Origin: Diorhabda sublineata
Taxonomy: Eukaryota; Arthropoda; Insecta; Coleoptera; Chrysomelidae
Length of the DNA: 64,000 nt
Direction: 5' to 3'
Assembly: GCF_026230105.1 (NCBI RefSeq)
Contig: NC_079474.1
Location: 10,736,187 to 10,800,186, forward strand
The notes beneath the pieces are model-generated. The model searched no databases and was not told the DNA's origin. It saw nothing but the letters and a program-made list of their open reading frames with translations. Shown piece after piece: positions 1 to 11,145 of the stretch; the stretch's first letter is position 1; the number at the start of each line of letters is the position of its first letter. The translations under genes were made by a program, and so were the position numbers.

Positions 1-33
1 CAATTTTGGAAAGTATTTTACTTTCTTTATAAG

Positions 34-1150
34 AAGATGGTCCCAGAAGTACCTGGCCTGACCTAAAGATGGCGATAGTTCCTTGATAAAAACTACTGTA
101 TTAGAAAGTATACAATCTATACAGCATATGTTTCAAGTTTGAAGAAGCTACGTTGTTTAGTCATCAATAGTGAACGGTTTTACTGAATTTGTAAACATGG
201 AAAAAATTGATCATCATCGTTTTGTGATCCAATACTTTTATTTGAAAGGCCTTAGCCCAACCAATATGAAAGCTAAGCTAGATTCTACCCTGCTTCTTTG
301 TTATGAACAGTAAAATATTGCAATAAGTAGCAGATTTTAAAAGAGGCCGTACGACCTGCGAAGACCAACATCTTAGAGATTGACCAAATGAAGTGACGAT
401 TCCTCGAATGTTGAAGAAAGGTATTGTATGATCCTCGACTGAAATTACGCAAGCTAGCAGATATGGTAGGTATTCCAAAAACTGTGTTACATAGCATATT
501 AACTGAAAACTTGAACTGTCTTCAAAATGGTTGCCGCGTTGGTTCACAGTATAACAAACACAGAGTCATGAATAAAGTTTTACGCCGTTTCATAACTATA
601 CATGAAACGTGGGTCTATCACTTCACTCTCGAAACAAAAGAGCCATCAAAACAATGAACTGAAAAGGAAGAACCGGCTTCAATGAAAGCAAAGACCGTTC
701 CATCTGCAGTCAAGGTCCTGTCGTAGGTTTACTGGAATGCGCGAGAGATAATTTTCATTGACTATCTAGAAAAAGAAAAAACTATCAACGACGAATATTA
801 TGCGAATTTATTGCAACGTTTAAGCGAAGAAATCAAGCCGCATTTGGCTAAGAACAAAGTATTGTTTCCTTTAGACAATGCACCAACTCAACAATCCATT
901 ATTGCAATAATCAAAATTAATAAATTAAAATTTGAACTGATACCTCAGGTACCCTACTCGCCATATTTGGCTCCTTTAAGTTTGTTTCCAGATTGGAAAA
1001 AATGGTCGGTGGTCAAAGATTTTCCAACAATTATGTTTTCTTTGTTGAGCCAGGTACTTGAACAATCCTCGTATAAACTAGGAATTTCACACGTCAAACT
1101 TTATCTCACTTTGTAAATTGTTGTATTTAAATTTACAAAATATCATCCTG
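34..1150 (+). pseudogene. Decayed irritans-type mariner element (copy A)
   Basis: Remnant of a mariner transposon whose transposase would cut and paste the element at TA sites. A start at 197 reads MEKIDHHRFVIQYFYLKG, the usual irritans-subfamily N-terminus. Further pieces match in order: the first catalytic region at about 580-657 (ETWVYHFTLE), the IDYLEKEKTI segment near 760, the second-aspartate region (LDNAPT) near 870 and the PYSPYLAP segment near 950. Reading needs several frame changes and crosses stops. The first catalytic Asp position (usual TMDETW) reads IHETW, and the third (usual APSD) reads APLS, so two of the three acidic residues are gone. The left end carries the TIR shared with the copies at 8.8 and 33.3 kb; the right end near 1141-1150 retains a degraded TIR (tatcatcctg). 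Certainly inactive. Confidence 0.85.
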
Positions 1151-1154
1151 TATT

Positions 1155-1990
1155 GAACAAAACAAACTTAAACAGATTAAAATTATGTTTGAAGATGGGA
1201 TTAAGCCGTGGGAACAAGTTCGTTTGTATGGATTATTGAATTTACATATCTTTCTTCTACTGGAAAAACAATTTCGAACTGATTAAAAGCTCACTTAAGG
1301 ATTTAAACTAAACTAAATACGAATTAGAAATATATTGATAATACATCTCGATAAAATTCTCTATATCTGCCGTTCTATTTCTTGATGAGTATCTCTTCTT
1401 TCGTTAAATTCTTCCATTTTCATTTTTTCCCTAGCTCCTCTATCCCTTTCCTTTTATATTAATTCTCTTTAACGGTATATTATTTTTCATAATCCCAATC
1501 TTTATTTTGTATATCTTTCCTTAAAAATTCTTCTCTTGATACTTGTCGCTCTTTTTGACAATCTTCAAACATTTATCTGATTATCATCAAGCGTTTCAAT
1601 CCTTTGGATTAAAATCCTTTTTTGAGGTGGATTACTCCTCGTTTTCTATTTTTTGTTTTCTTCATAGTTTATCGTTTGTCTTGGCTGCTTTTGTTTTTTT
1701 TCCATTCTTTTCGGTTCTAGCATTTTGCCCTCCAGTTCTCTAAATTAAATGCTCCTTATGTCCTCTTCTTTTTCGTTTCTCCAAGTCTTTCTCGGCCTGT
1801 TTCTTCTCCTTGGCCACAATGGGGTCCATTGCGTTATTCTTTTGATCATTTCAGTTCATTTTCTTCCCATTATCTGCCCAGCCGTGTCGAGCCTATGCTT
1901 TTATGTATCTCACTATATTCTCCTTCTCCAGCTCTATTTCTTCGTTTTCCTTTGCTCTCCTTTCCTCCTCATGTGTTGTGTTTGGATCTG
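1155..1990. other. Pyrimidine-rich interval, possible LINE remnant
   Basis: The plus strand is C/T-rich, so the minus strand reads as broken Lys/Glu/Arg-rich peptides (about 1400-1980). This could be a charged linker or ORF1-like portion of a non-LTR element lying next to the RTE remnant across the Harbinger insertion, but I cannot match a domain. The hydrophobic plus-strand ORFs here are an effect of the T-rich strand. Nothing else is visible. Confidence 0.3.
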
Positions 1991-1993
1991 TTA

Positions 1994-2710
1994 GGGCCGA
2001 TCCTTATTATAATGTCGTTCACAGTTTGTTCTCGATCCGATTTCGGTCTGGTGAAGTCGTATCGTGTTCACATTACACAATCTGACTCAGTTCACGATTC
2101 AGTCTTGAATTATCAATAATCAAAAGTCGGATGTATTGGGCTCGTAGGTAATCAATAATATTAGAAAATTATTTTAATATTTGCAGTGGAAAAATGTCAT
2201 TAAACTTATCGATTATAGCTTTTCTTCTTGATGAAGAAGATAATATTATCAAGACAAGAAGAAAATATAAAGCAATGATAAGAATGTGGGTGCATCCAAG
2301 TTTATTACAACGAAAAAAAGAAGGAGAACATTACACTCTCTATCCCCATTCAATTAACGATGAAGAAAAATTCTTACAGTACTGTTGAATGAATTGGACT
2401 ACGTTTGAAATGATTTTGTAAAAATAGAAAAAAAACTCAAAATTCATTTGATTTGATGTACTGATCGCTTCAGCGAGTAATAGCTGACTGAACCCGAAAC
2501 AAAAGAATATTTACACTATCGGTACATGTCGTGACTAGTTCGATCTAGCTCAAACAAAATTTTTTCGAACCTGATCATGATTCCACTGGGATTCGAGCGA
2601 AACTTAACTGTTACGGATAGTATGAATGCACACATATATTTTTTACTTTTTATCAAACCGAGAATGGACCGAGAACGAACTGTGAACGGCTTTATAGTGA
2701 GGAGTGGCCC
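1994..2710 (+). mobile_element. PIF/Harbinger-type DNA transposon, internally deleted
   Basis: A 717-bp element flanked on both sides by TTA (1991-1993 and 2711-2713), the target duplication expected of PIF/Harbinger. The ends form inverted repeats of about 60 bp: the left arm starts gggccgatccttattataa, and the right arm, complemented, starts gggccactcctcactataa. Both then share cgttcacagtt and a ttctcg block. Inside, an ORF from 2194 contains MWVHPSLLQRKKEGEHYTLY, which resembles the N-terminal region of Harbinger transposases (a W-V-H-P motif followed by G-x-x-x-x-L-Y). After an in-frame TGA the similarity continues as MNWTTFEMIL. The catalytic DDE part is missing, so the element could move only in trans. 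It abuts an RTE-like LINE remnant. Confidence 0.8.
2194..2388 (+). pseudogene. Harbinger transposase N-terminal fragment
   Basis: A 64-codon ORF inside the Harbinger element. Residues 31-50 contain the motif M-W-V-H-P and a following L-Y, typical of the region before the helix-turn-helix in HARBI1-like transposases. It stops at a TGA where the family normally continues (QYC then MNWTTFE in the same frame, so a codon such as CGA has probably become TGA). No DDE nuclease domain remains. Family assignment rests on this motif plus the TTA duplication of the surrounding element. Confidence 0.65.
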
Positions 2711-4060
2711 TTATAGTTCTTTCGGCTCTTTCAAGTTATTCTTACCTTTTGTTGATTACTGTTGTTTCCATCGCATACGTGATTACTGGTCTTATTAGGT
2801 TTTTGTACATTTTTATTTTGTTTGGTTATGTTTTTGATGTTTAATAGGTTTTTGTTGCTCCCATGGGCTTGATAGCCTCTTTGTATCCTTTCCTTTATCC
2901 TGTCTCTGGTTGTTTGTCCCAACGTTATTCCTAGATAGTCGAAGATCAATACTGATTCATAATTGTTAGTTTTCAGTTGCTTTCTCTTCTAGTTTTCCCC
3001 GTATTTTCATATATTTCTTTTTTTTTCATTTATTTCGAGTCGGTAATTGCTTGCTTCTTCTTCTAGTTTGCGTTTCTCACAATACCTTCATGTTGAATAG
3101 CGTTGGTGACATTGGGCCTTTATTTATGTGTGTCTTTTTTAATATTGTTCCTTGGAATCTCACTTTTATTTAGTATTATTTCTATTAGTTTTTTTTATTT
3201 TTTTTTGGAATTCCTTGTCCTTCAAGCTCTCTCTTTTTATTGAATCGAAAGGATTCCTGAAGTTAATAAAAACTATATGTATTTCTCTTTTATATTCCAC
3301 TGTATTTTCTATTATTTGGTGTGGAGTGTGGATTGCGTCGATAGTTGATCTTCCTGGTCTAAAGCCGTTTTGATAATCCCCTAGTTTTTTCTCTGCGAGT
3401 TAGTGTGATTAGGCCTGTGCTCTACTCGTCTGGGATTTTGTTTTGTTTTCATATCTGCTCTATTAGTTGATGAATATGTTATTAAATTTTGCTCCACCAT
3501 ATCTAAGAAGTTCCGGTTCTATTCCATCTTCCCCTGGGGCTTATCATTCCGGAGTTCTTCTCATTTCCTCTTGCACCCCATTTTCTGTAGAGCATTTTAC
3601 CTCGTCCTCTTCTTCCCTGTTAACATTATTTCTTTATTTGCTTTGATTTTTTCTTTCTCCTTAAGGCTTTCTCACTTTCTCTATAGTATTATTTCCATAT
3701 ATTTCCCATCTATTGTGAATGATGTTTTATCCCTCTTGTTTTTATTACTGATTTATAGTTTTGATATTTTATCTTTTTGTAGAATTGTCTCAAATTATTT
3801 GTATTTCCGTCATTATTTATTTCTTCTATTATCCTATTGAGAAATTCATCCTTTTTTCTTCTATAAATTGCATTTGCTCTATTCCTTTTCCTTTCATATT
3901 CTTCCCTACTTTGTTCATCGTTTATCTAATAGCTTGGGTTATATCGTCTACTGCTGTTATTATCATTCTTGATAAACTCAAGTGTTATTTTTCCAAAATA
4001 TCTTCTAGAGAGAAACTTTACACATTTTCCTTTATTTTTCTTGAGCAGATGTAAGTTCAG
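2711..4060 (-). pseudogene. RTE-like non-LTR retrotransposon remnant (reverse transcriptase)
   Basis: Read on the minus strand from about 4060 down, broken frames recover landmarks of a LINE reverse transcriptase. These are a charged linker (about 4040-3600), EDGIEPELLRYGG near 3535-3500, a finger/palm segment containing GFRPGRSTIDAIH near 3370-3330 with FINFR shortly after, then LEINEKK and YMKIRG near 3050-3000. A post-RT segment FDYLGITLGQTTRDRIKERI follows (2940-2890). The order fits RTE-type elements or a close LINE relative. Many frameshifts and stops are present and the catalytic box is not recoverable. The left end meets the Harbinger element's TTA at 2711. It has no intact ORF; the hydrophobic plus-strand ORFs at 3152-4054 are its antisense. 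Confidence 0.7.
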
Positions 4061-4599
4061 CTGTAATGCATTGAACACTTTCGAAGTTTGAGTAGAGCAT
4101 TTCTCTTTGTTTACACGGTTATGCTGTACGTTACCTTCTATACAGGTTTTTTCTATTTGGAATTTTGAATCGCATCACTAAAGAATCTCACCAGCAAACT
4201 TCTAACGTTTACATTGAATATTTGTTAAGTAACTTGAATAATATAAAGGGGGTGGAAAAGTTTACAAAATAGATATTATTTAGACTAGGGCGTTATGTTC
4301 GAGCTATCTAATTAATCATCCTTAACACTTTCCAAACAAAGTTTGGCTAACAAGGGAAACCATTTATTTATGTCTAACAGAAAAGTTCCCTTCCTCATAA
4401 GGGATTCAAAATTATTTATATGTACAAGAAAGAAACATATTCTGACCTTCAGTATAGAGCGAATATTTATAGTAATTGTTTATCTTGAAGAGAGAAATTT
4501 ACTATATCAATTTGTGGAAAATATTGGAAATTTTTGATCGACAAAGTAACCTAGATAGAGTTATAGTTCTTTCAATATCAATTGCAGAAGGCAGTTATG
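4061..4599. other. AT-rich interval, no feature seen
   Basis: Only short AT-rich ORFs without recognisable motifs; no RNA gene or repeat boundary could be identified. Confidence 0.4.
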
Positions 4600-5285
4600 C
4601 TAGGAACAATCAATATTTCATAAATACGCACGACACTCATACCAAATTAAGAAATGAAAAATAAACATCTAACAAACCTTCAGTCCACGTGGACTTATCA
4701 TCTCCATTGTTTACCAGTGAAAAAAAGTCTGCAATAAGCATTGGCGTAGCTTGGTGAGATTCGTTTAATTCATAAATTTACGTAAATAAATATGGGCATT
4801 CTTTAGACTATGGGCGAATGAAGACAATGAAATTGCACAGTGTAGTGAGAATGAAGAGAGGTATGCATTTAATAATAAAGATTTAGATATACAAACACAG
4901 CAAGTTATTTGACTACCATTATTATTTATAAAGAAACTTTGAAATTAAAATGTTTCTTTTCTTTTGTTTTCCAAAAAAAAAGGAATGGGGCTCAGTTCAC
5001 GTCTGGTACCATGATTAAACCAAACTCCTTTACAGGCATGTACATTTTATTTGTCTATTTACGTTTTATAATTTAATATTCAGTTTTATCAAAGTATCGA
5101 GGTATAAATATGATTGCCTTTTGACGAATAATTTCCCACATAAGATACACATTTTTAAAAGTATTTGTAAAACTGATAAATTTATAAAATGAGGTATCTA
5201 CGCCTATGGTAGATCAAACAAAATTGTCGGCAAGGGATTTTATATAAGTTTTTAAAATCTGCAATTGAAGAACTATACAATCTCT
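4600..5285 (+). repeat. Dispersed repeat family R1, copy 1
   Basis: This segment aligns by eye with 25095-26250 and 60706-61072. Shared landmarks are the cagtccacgtggact block (4680), a block ending in agcaagttattt then gactaccatt (about 4900-4920), a tcacgtctggtacc block (about 5000), cgaggtataaatatga (5099) and tctacgcctatggtagatca (5198-5217). Copy 2 carries a possible piggyBac-type C-terminal region in its left half, so this may be the 3' part of a piggyBac-like element plus its terminal region. The coding part here is too eroded to read. Confidence 0.6.
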
Positions 5286-5673
5286 TGTGTGTAAATTGAC
5301 TCACCTCCGGTGTGAACTATTGTAATCTGTTGAAAGATAAAAAAAACGTTCCTTATTTTCATCCTTCATTAACTTACCTTCTCGGATTATCTAATTTTTG
5401 TCTTATATTAATGTGACTGGAAAGAATCACAAATTTACCTACTAAAATTCAAAGTTTATTGTATTCATTAAATACACGATCTTAATGGGGACCCACAACA
5501 TAAATGATTGATTCCAGGTATCCCTTGGACACTTCCATTAACGTATCAAATTACGTATTTTATTTTGTATCGATGTGACTCTAACTATACTTATAGATAA
5601 TTATAAACTTTATACAATAGGATTTTTCTGTATTTAAAAGCGATATCTAATATGATCATTATTATTTCCAATA
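5286..5673. other. Intergenic AT-rich DNA
   Basis: No coding, RNA or repeat signal recognised between the R1 copy and the DD41D transposon. Confidence 0.4.
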
Positions 5674-6965
5674 TTTTCCAATAAGAGGTGTTATTTTGAA
5701 TAGCCCGCTATTTCGTAAATGTCACTTTTGAAGCTGTCATTTTTTGACATTTGACAAGTATAAACTACGCCATTAATGAAAATGGAACGATACGCGCTTC
5801 AACAACGCATTGAAATTATTAAAATTCACTATAAAAATGGTGAAAGTTTGGCAGAGACGGTTCGTAAAACTAAAACATTTTTGGCTCGACGTGCAGTACC
5901 TTCTTGGACCGCAATACAGAAATTGGTGGAAAAATTTGAGCTGTTGGGACAAGTTAGTGATGTGAAGAATAAAACCCGTGCACGTCGCTCAAGAACAACT
6001 GAGAATATTGCTGCTGTAGCCCAAAGTGTTGAAGAAAACCCAGGTTTGTCCATTCCTCGTCGTTCTTTGGAATTAGCCATTCCACAAACGTCATTACACC
6101 GTATTTTGCATAAAGGCTTGGGTCTTAAGGCCTATAAAGTTCAGTTAACACAAGAACTCAAGCTGGCCGATCATCAACAACGTCGTGTCTTTGCTGATTG
6201 GGTCCTTGAAATGCATGAAAATGATCCGGAATTTTATCGAAAATCATCTTAACTGATGAGGCCCATTTCCACCTTGGTGGTTACGTCAATAAACAAAATT
6301 GTCGAATCTGGGGCTCGGAAATCCCAAGAGTTATTGTTGAAAATCCTCTCCATCCTCAACGCGTGACTGTTTGGTGCGGTTTATGGTCTGGCGGTGTCAT
6401 TGGACCTTACTTTTTCGAAAATGAGGCTGGAGCAACAGTTACGGTGAATGGATTGCGCTATCGAGAGATGATTAATGATTTTTTATGGCCGGAATTGGAT
6501 GGTTTTGATTTGGACAACGTTTAATTTCAACAAGACGGCGCTACGTACCACACATGCAACGAAACCATCGATCTTTTACGGGAAAAATTTCCGGACCGTG
6601 TTATCTCTCGAAGAGGTGATCACAATTGGCCATCGAGATCTTGTGATTTAACACCTTGCGACTTTTTCCTTTAGGCCACGTGAAAGATAAAGTCTACGCC
6701 AACAGTCCAGCATCGATTCAAGACCTCAAAGATGGAATTCGTGAGGCTATCGAGGATATAGGGCAGCCGCTTTGCAATTTGGTTACGGAAAATTCCATGA
6801 AAAGGATATGGTCCTGTAAGCGCAGTCGTGGCGGCCATTTGGCTGATGCTGTGTTCCATTATTAACGGCATACCTTCCTCTTTATAATGAAATAAACATC
6901 CGATAATTTATCTCAAAAAATGGCATTTTTCTTTGAATATCAAAATAACACCTCTTATTGGAAAA
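5674..6965 (+). mobile_element. Tc1/mariner-superfamily transposon of the DD41D type
   Basis: A 1.29-kb element with perfect 25-bp inverted repeats (5674-5698 and 6941-6965) built on ccaataagaggtgttatttt. It encloses one transposase pseudogene in the same orientation and is the best-preserved element of the window. The true ends may lie a few bases further out: the right end continues ccccttata, but the left flank has diverged, so the TA duplication cannot be fixed with certainty. Confidence 0.85.
5776..6865 (+). pseudogene. DD41D (VISITOR-like) transposase, broken
   Basis: The frame from 5776 (ATGs at 5776 and 5782) gives a DUF4817-like start (YALQQRIEIIKIHYKNGES), helix-turn-helix regions and the segment before the first catalytic Asp. 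A 1-base deletion near 6241 shifts the frame. The next frame then reads LTDEAHFHLGGYVN (first Asp), the WCGLWSGGVIGPYFF block, FQQDGATYH (second Asp, about 6534) and SCDLTPCDFF (third Asp). I count 41 residues between the last two Asp, which defines the DD41D group. A TAA at 6522-6524 replaces the Trp before FQQDGA. A second 1-base deletion near 6673 shifts to the frame of GHVKDKVYANSP, ending at the TAA 6863-6865. All three acidic residues survive, so inactivation is recent and due to two frameshifts plus one stop. Confidence 0.88.
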
Positions 6966-8424
6966 CCCCTTATAAATAAATAGAGGTCTCAATATTCTGG
7001 AGTTCTTTCGAGTATGGTCATCGTATTATTGAATCCACGTTCAACTACTTTTTTTATTATTTAATAAATAGCTTATTTCAAAGTAGTTTTAATACAACGA
7101 ATATGGTCAACTATCATTGTTTAGCCCGAAGATATATAACAGATATTATGAATCACGTTGTTAATTACAATGAAGCTAACATAAATAGGTTTAGTCGTGC
7201 CTCGTGCTAAACTTATTTTAAAATCAAATGAGGAAAAGACTACTGAATCAACAGGAAAAGCTACTCTTATAATTTTTCACGACACACATTATGCTAGTGA
7301 TAAATACATCTAATAAAAAGACAGGAGAAGTAGCATAGCTTAGAAGGGATGAAAATGTGAGTTCATTTGTTATCACACACATTTCTGACGGTCGGGAGAT
7401 GAAAAAAAAACGTTGTACGAAATTTTTCACCACATTGAACAATTTAAAATTGTTACATCACAAGTTTATCTAGAGAGTGTATTCAAAACTTCTTATCGTC
7501 ATAAGAGTGTGACAAATTACGTATTAACTTAAACGTCCACCGTTAAATGGTCTCAGATCATGCTAGAAAGTCGTTATATCACTAGCAGCAATTGTCTTAA
7601 TTATGATTCCTTTCTCGCATGGCATTTTCCATTTGTACTTACAACAAAAAACATTATCGAAAGTATTAAGCTGTAGAGTGAGAAAGTAGAAGTTATTTTA
7701 TTCCGTAAAAAATTAGTTTTGGGCTTTGGGAGAAAACTCTAGATACGAGGTATATACACAATGAAGGTTCTGTTCCTAATTCTAGCAGAAGTAGCGCTGC
7801 GATCGCAATCTGAGCATGCGCGGCAGGTACTCTGATTTAAAAAGAAGAAATTTATACAATTTTCAGAATGTTTCTTCCATACAAAGAATTCGAAAAAAAG
7901 ATATCAGTATCTCTAAAAAAATTATTATATGCCGAGAATTGGAAATTCATGAAAATTGGTTTTTACAGAAAAAATATACGTTTGATGCGGAAACCAACAT
8001 GATTTTTGGTTTTTTCAGTCAAAAATACATAGCATTTAATGGTTTTTCATATACTCCCTGTCATAAAATTGATAAATCTGAAAAAAAATTGTCATACCTG
8101 TATAAAAAATTATATATGAAAAGCAATTTGACATATCAGATAATTTTTGCAATGAATCAATCAATAAAATGTGTTTCTAAGTGTCTATTTATATTAGATT
8201 CCTCCAATTTCATATGTATGAGAAATATACAGGGATATAGTTGAAGTAATTCTTTTTCAAATAACACCAAATAAATTTATAGTTCAGTTATGGAATGGCA
8301 ACGTTGTAATACAAGAAAATCGAAAGTTGATACTACCATATCACAGATTATTCTACAAAATTTCAGATCTCAAAGGAAGACCCTTTTGTTTTGAAAATAT
8401 AAAAAAAATGGTTCCGCTAAATTT
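6966..8424. other. AT-rich interval with one unassigned ORF
   Basis: The longest ORF (7816-8244, plus, 142 codons) is Lys/Ile/Phe/Ser-rich with no domain, signal peptide or Cys pattern that I recognise. It begins just after a GC-rich patch (tgagcatgcgcgg) that looks like a repeat boundary. I do not regard it as a gene. Nothing else is seen. Confidence 0.35.
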
Positions 8425-8680
8425 CTGTAGAAAGGAAACTTGACAAAAAACTCCTACTGGAATCGGGCTGGGACGTGTTTGATCACCTTCCGTATATCCC
8501 CAACTTTCTTCCTTCTCTTCTTAAACCTAAAATCTTTCCTTGATGGTCAGCATTTCAACGATGAAGTCAAGCTGAAAGCTGGAAGTCTTTTATCACAACC
8601 TTTGACAGCACTCTTGTCAATTGGTTAAAAATTTCTAATGTATTCGATTTCGGAGAAGATAAAGAAACTATATTCGTTTC
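8425..8680 (+). pseudogene. Mariner transposase C-terminal fragment
   Basis: Frame 8451-8515 reads LLLESGWDVFDHLPYIPN, the segment before the third catalytic Asp (usual form HPPYSPDLAPSD). A frameshift follows, then NLKSFLDGQHFNDEVKLKAG (about 8530-8590), the usual post-catalytic C-terminal region. The third Asp itself is lost in the shift. This is a different mariner lineage from copies A-C. Confidence 0.7.
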
Positions 8681-8793
8681 TAATAATACTACAATCTATC
8701 TGAAAGCTAAAAATCGAGTCCCACCCAAAGCATAGTGGTAGGGTACGTTGTGATGAAGCACTTGAGTGTTTACGATATCTGGACGCACTCTAA

Positions 8794-9657
8794 TGATCAT
8801 TTTTGGAAATATATAAGTACGAAAACTTTTGGAAAATAATATATTTATTTTTCAACGTCATCTCCATACATTTTTTGCAACGATGTTCAATAAATTCGTT
8901 ACCCTTTTTATAATAAGAATCGTCAAGCTCCTCAAAATAGCCATTAACTGCCGACCTGACCTCTTCATTGCTAGAAAACCTTTGACCACTTAACAATTTT
9001 TTCAAATCTAGGAACAGAAAATAGTCCGAGGTGGCTAAATCTGGCGAATAAGGTGCATCAAATTTTAATTCATTAATTTGGCAATACAGGATGTGTGAGC
9101 TGATGCATGGTCTTGATGAAACAACATTTTCTTCGCTCAAACGTGCAATAAGTTTGCATAATAATCGCCGTTGATGGAAATTCCAAAAAACTGGAACAGA
9201 ATAGATGGAACAGTCTTTACCTTCTTTGGAGTGTGTAGTGATGGACCCAAGTTTTATCCCTGGTTATAAAACAGCTTTATTTCTGTAAAACATTGCCAAA
9301 CACTGGACGAAAACGTCCTGACGGCATTGTTTTTGTTATATTGTGAGTAATATGTCATGTATCACTCTGTTTGAATTGCCTTCTATGTCTGCTATATCGC
9401 GCACTTTCAGTCAACGATCATCCAGCACCAATTTGTGGACTTTCTTCTACATTTCTGGGATCGTCACCTCATTTGGACGACCACTGCGATGCTGATCTCC
9501 TAGTTCAGCTGCAGTATTGGTTGAATTTGTTCCATGTTTATAAATTCATACGAAACGTACTAAACAACGTGACATCCTCAAACATGCTGCATAGATTGTG
9601 TTTCAAGTAATTACCACCATGTTTAGGTCAGGCCCGGTACTTCTGGGACAAACCTCG
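8794..9657 (-). pseudogene. Irritans-type mariner remnant (copy B)
   Basis: Minus-strand mariner remnant of the same family as copies A and C. The right end (cctcg at 9653-9657, followed by TA) carries the TIR. The N-terminal half is fragmentary (GRPNEVTIPEM near 9470; VRDIADIEGNS near 9400) and the first catalytic region is not readable. The C-terminal ORF 8790-9140 contains APYSPDLATSDYFLF with the third Asp intact, then LLSGQRFSSNEEV and YYKKGNEFIEHRCKKC, matching the usual C-terminus. The QDNAP block with the second Asp is absent, so the protein cannot be active. The left end is eroded. Confidence 0.85.
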
Positions 9658-10344
9658 TACTCTGGGATAGAATATTTGTCTTTCCAAATGAAAACAACTC
9701 ATTATGGACCATTATGCGATTGTCAAGAAGCAGAAGAGCATCGTTTTTACCTTCAACTTGCTCATAAGATCTTTCATCATATATGATGCTTTGCTCCAAT
9801 CTTTTTGTGCTTGGATTTAGTGAAAAGCTCTCTACATCAAGTTATAAATTTACAAAAGATTCGGCAATAAAAGTTATCCTATACACATATAACTTATTTT
9901 ATTGGGAACGAACAGAAACATCAATTGAAAACCATGATTGGAATTTTACAATATAATCTCATTAAAAGTCTAGTTAAAAATTTTCGCACAATTTAATCCA
10001 ATAAAAGGATTTTTCATTTTCCCCGCTCGGGCCGTTAATATTAATTTCCAAACGTTGTATGAGAACTAAAACATCTGCATGAATGATAAATTCCTCAGGT
10101 GAATATGCCGTAGAAGAGAAAATCATTTTCGGTAAAGTGCGAAATTGAAACAAGACTTTTCAAAAATAATTTTTCAATGTATAATTACGAGATATATCCA
10201 CAAAGTTAGTTTCCTTTAGTTATATATTTAGAAAAAAAAACGTGTACAGATACAAAAAAATTTCTACATAGCTTGTCATCTATGTTTTCTATTATATATT
10301 TATGTATATATACATAGATTTGGGGTCTTGTATACACTGCGTCC
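9658..10344. other. AT-rich interval, no feature seen
   Basis: Only short unrecognised ORFs; low-complexity TA stretches near 10210-10320. Confidence 0.4.
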
Positions 10345-10850
10345 CAAAGGATCTATATTGTGTCCACCTTTCTTCCTGCGATACTGGAGAACCCAGTGTT
10401 TACAGTTGATCTATCAATCCCACCCCTTTTAAATAGTCTAGAATGTGGGATGGTTTTAATTCCCAAAGATTTCCTCTTCAATTTCAAGCGCTCTGGAATT
10501 CCTTACTTTTTCACACTTCGAGAGAATGTGGATAGAGATTTCGTCCTCTGTGCAACAAAATCTGCACGCCACATTATCTGCTAGGTCTAACATCTTAAGG
10601 TGTTTGTTGATGCGACAGTGCCTTCATAGAACTGCTAGTATTCGTAGATTGTTCTTACTTAGGTTGATACATTCTACCAATCTACTCTATTTATAGTTTC
10701 CCAGAGTCTTTCACTGTCTGAGCCCTTTTAGATTGTCCCAATATTTGATTTTGTTCCAGTCTACCTTCTTTTCCATTGCTTTTTCCATTGTTCTGTACCT
10801 GATACCATAATTATATAGCATCATGTTCTTCCAGATCTCCAAAATCATCG
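10345..10850 (-). pseudogene. LINE ORF2 C-terminal fragment with zinc-knuckle-like motif
   Basis: The minus strand at about 10600-10450 reads KMLDLADNVACRFCC then TEDEISIHILSKCEKV, a C-x2-C...H...C pattern. This matches the C-terminal cysteine motif that follows the RT or RNase H region in I/Jockey-group LINEs (usual form CR-x-C-x-EEETxxHIL-x-C). An HRINKHL-like segment lies upstream. The reading then meets a stop (TAA) shortly after GN. Sequence at 10620-10850 may be the preceding region but is unreadable. 5'-truncated and inactive. Confidence 0.6.
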
Positions 10851-10859
10851 AAGTAGTCA

Positions 10860-11070
10860 TCCATGGATCAGCTCACACATCCTGTATTGGCAAATTGATG
10901 AATTAAAATTTGATGCTCCTTATTCGCCAGATTTAGCCCCCTCAGATTATTTTCTATTCCTAAATTTGAAAAAATCGCTAATTGGTCAAAGGTTTTTTAA
11001 CAATTAAGAGGTGATGTCGGCAGTTAATGGCTATTTTGAGGAGTTGGACGAGGTATTGTCCACCAAAGAT
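10860..11070 (+). pseudogene. Mariner copy D, C-terminal scrap
   Basis: Plus-strand fragment closely similar to copy B: KFDAPYSPDLAPSDYFLFLN-type reading at about 10910-10970, then a segment corresponding to SGQRFF and VMSAVNGYFEELDE up to 11055. The third catalytic Asp is present. The rest of the element is missing on both sides. The sequence after 11060 is unrelated and includes a short direct duplication. Confidence 0.75.
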
Positions 11071-11104
11071 CTAGCACTACAACAAATCGGCAGCAGCGAT
11101 CTGA

Positions 11105-11145
11105 AAATCCTGTTTAAGACAGAGTATATCCTGTTTAAGACAGAT
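11105..11145. repeat. Short tandem duplication (about 22 bp)
   Basis: atcctgtttaagacaga occurs twice in direct succession within 11106-11144. A simple local duplication next to the truncated mariner scrap. Confidence 0.7.

Noticed and set aside
1543..2119. Hydrophobic plus-strand ORFs resembling membrane proteins
   Set aside because: They result from a T-rich strand; composition is low-complexity and the minus strand reads as a charged repeat remnant.
3152..4054. Phe/Leu/Ile-rich plus ORFs of 73-97 codons
   Set aside because: Antisense of the RTE-like reverse transcriptase remnant.
7816..8244. 142-codon ORF
   Set aside because: No domain, no conserved pattern, AT-driven Lys/Ile/Phe composition; not supported as a gene.
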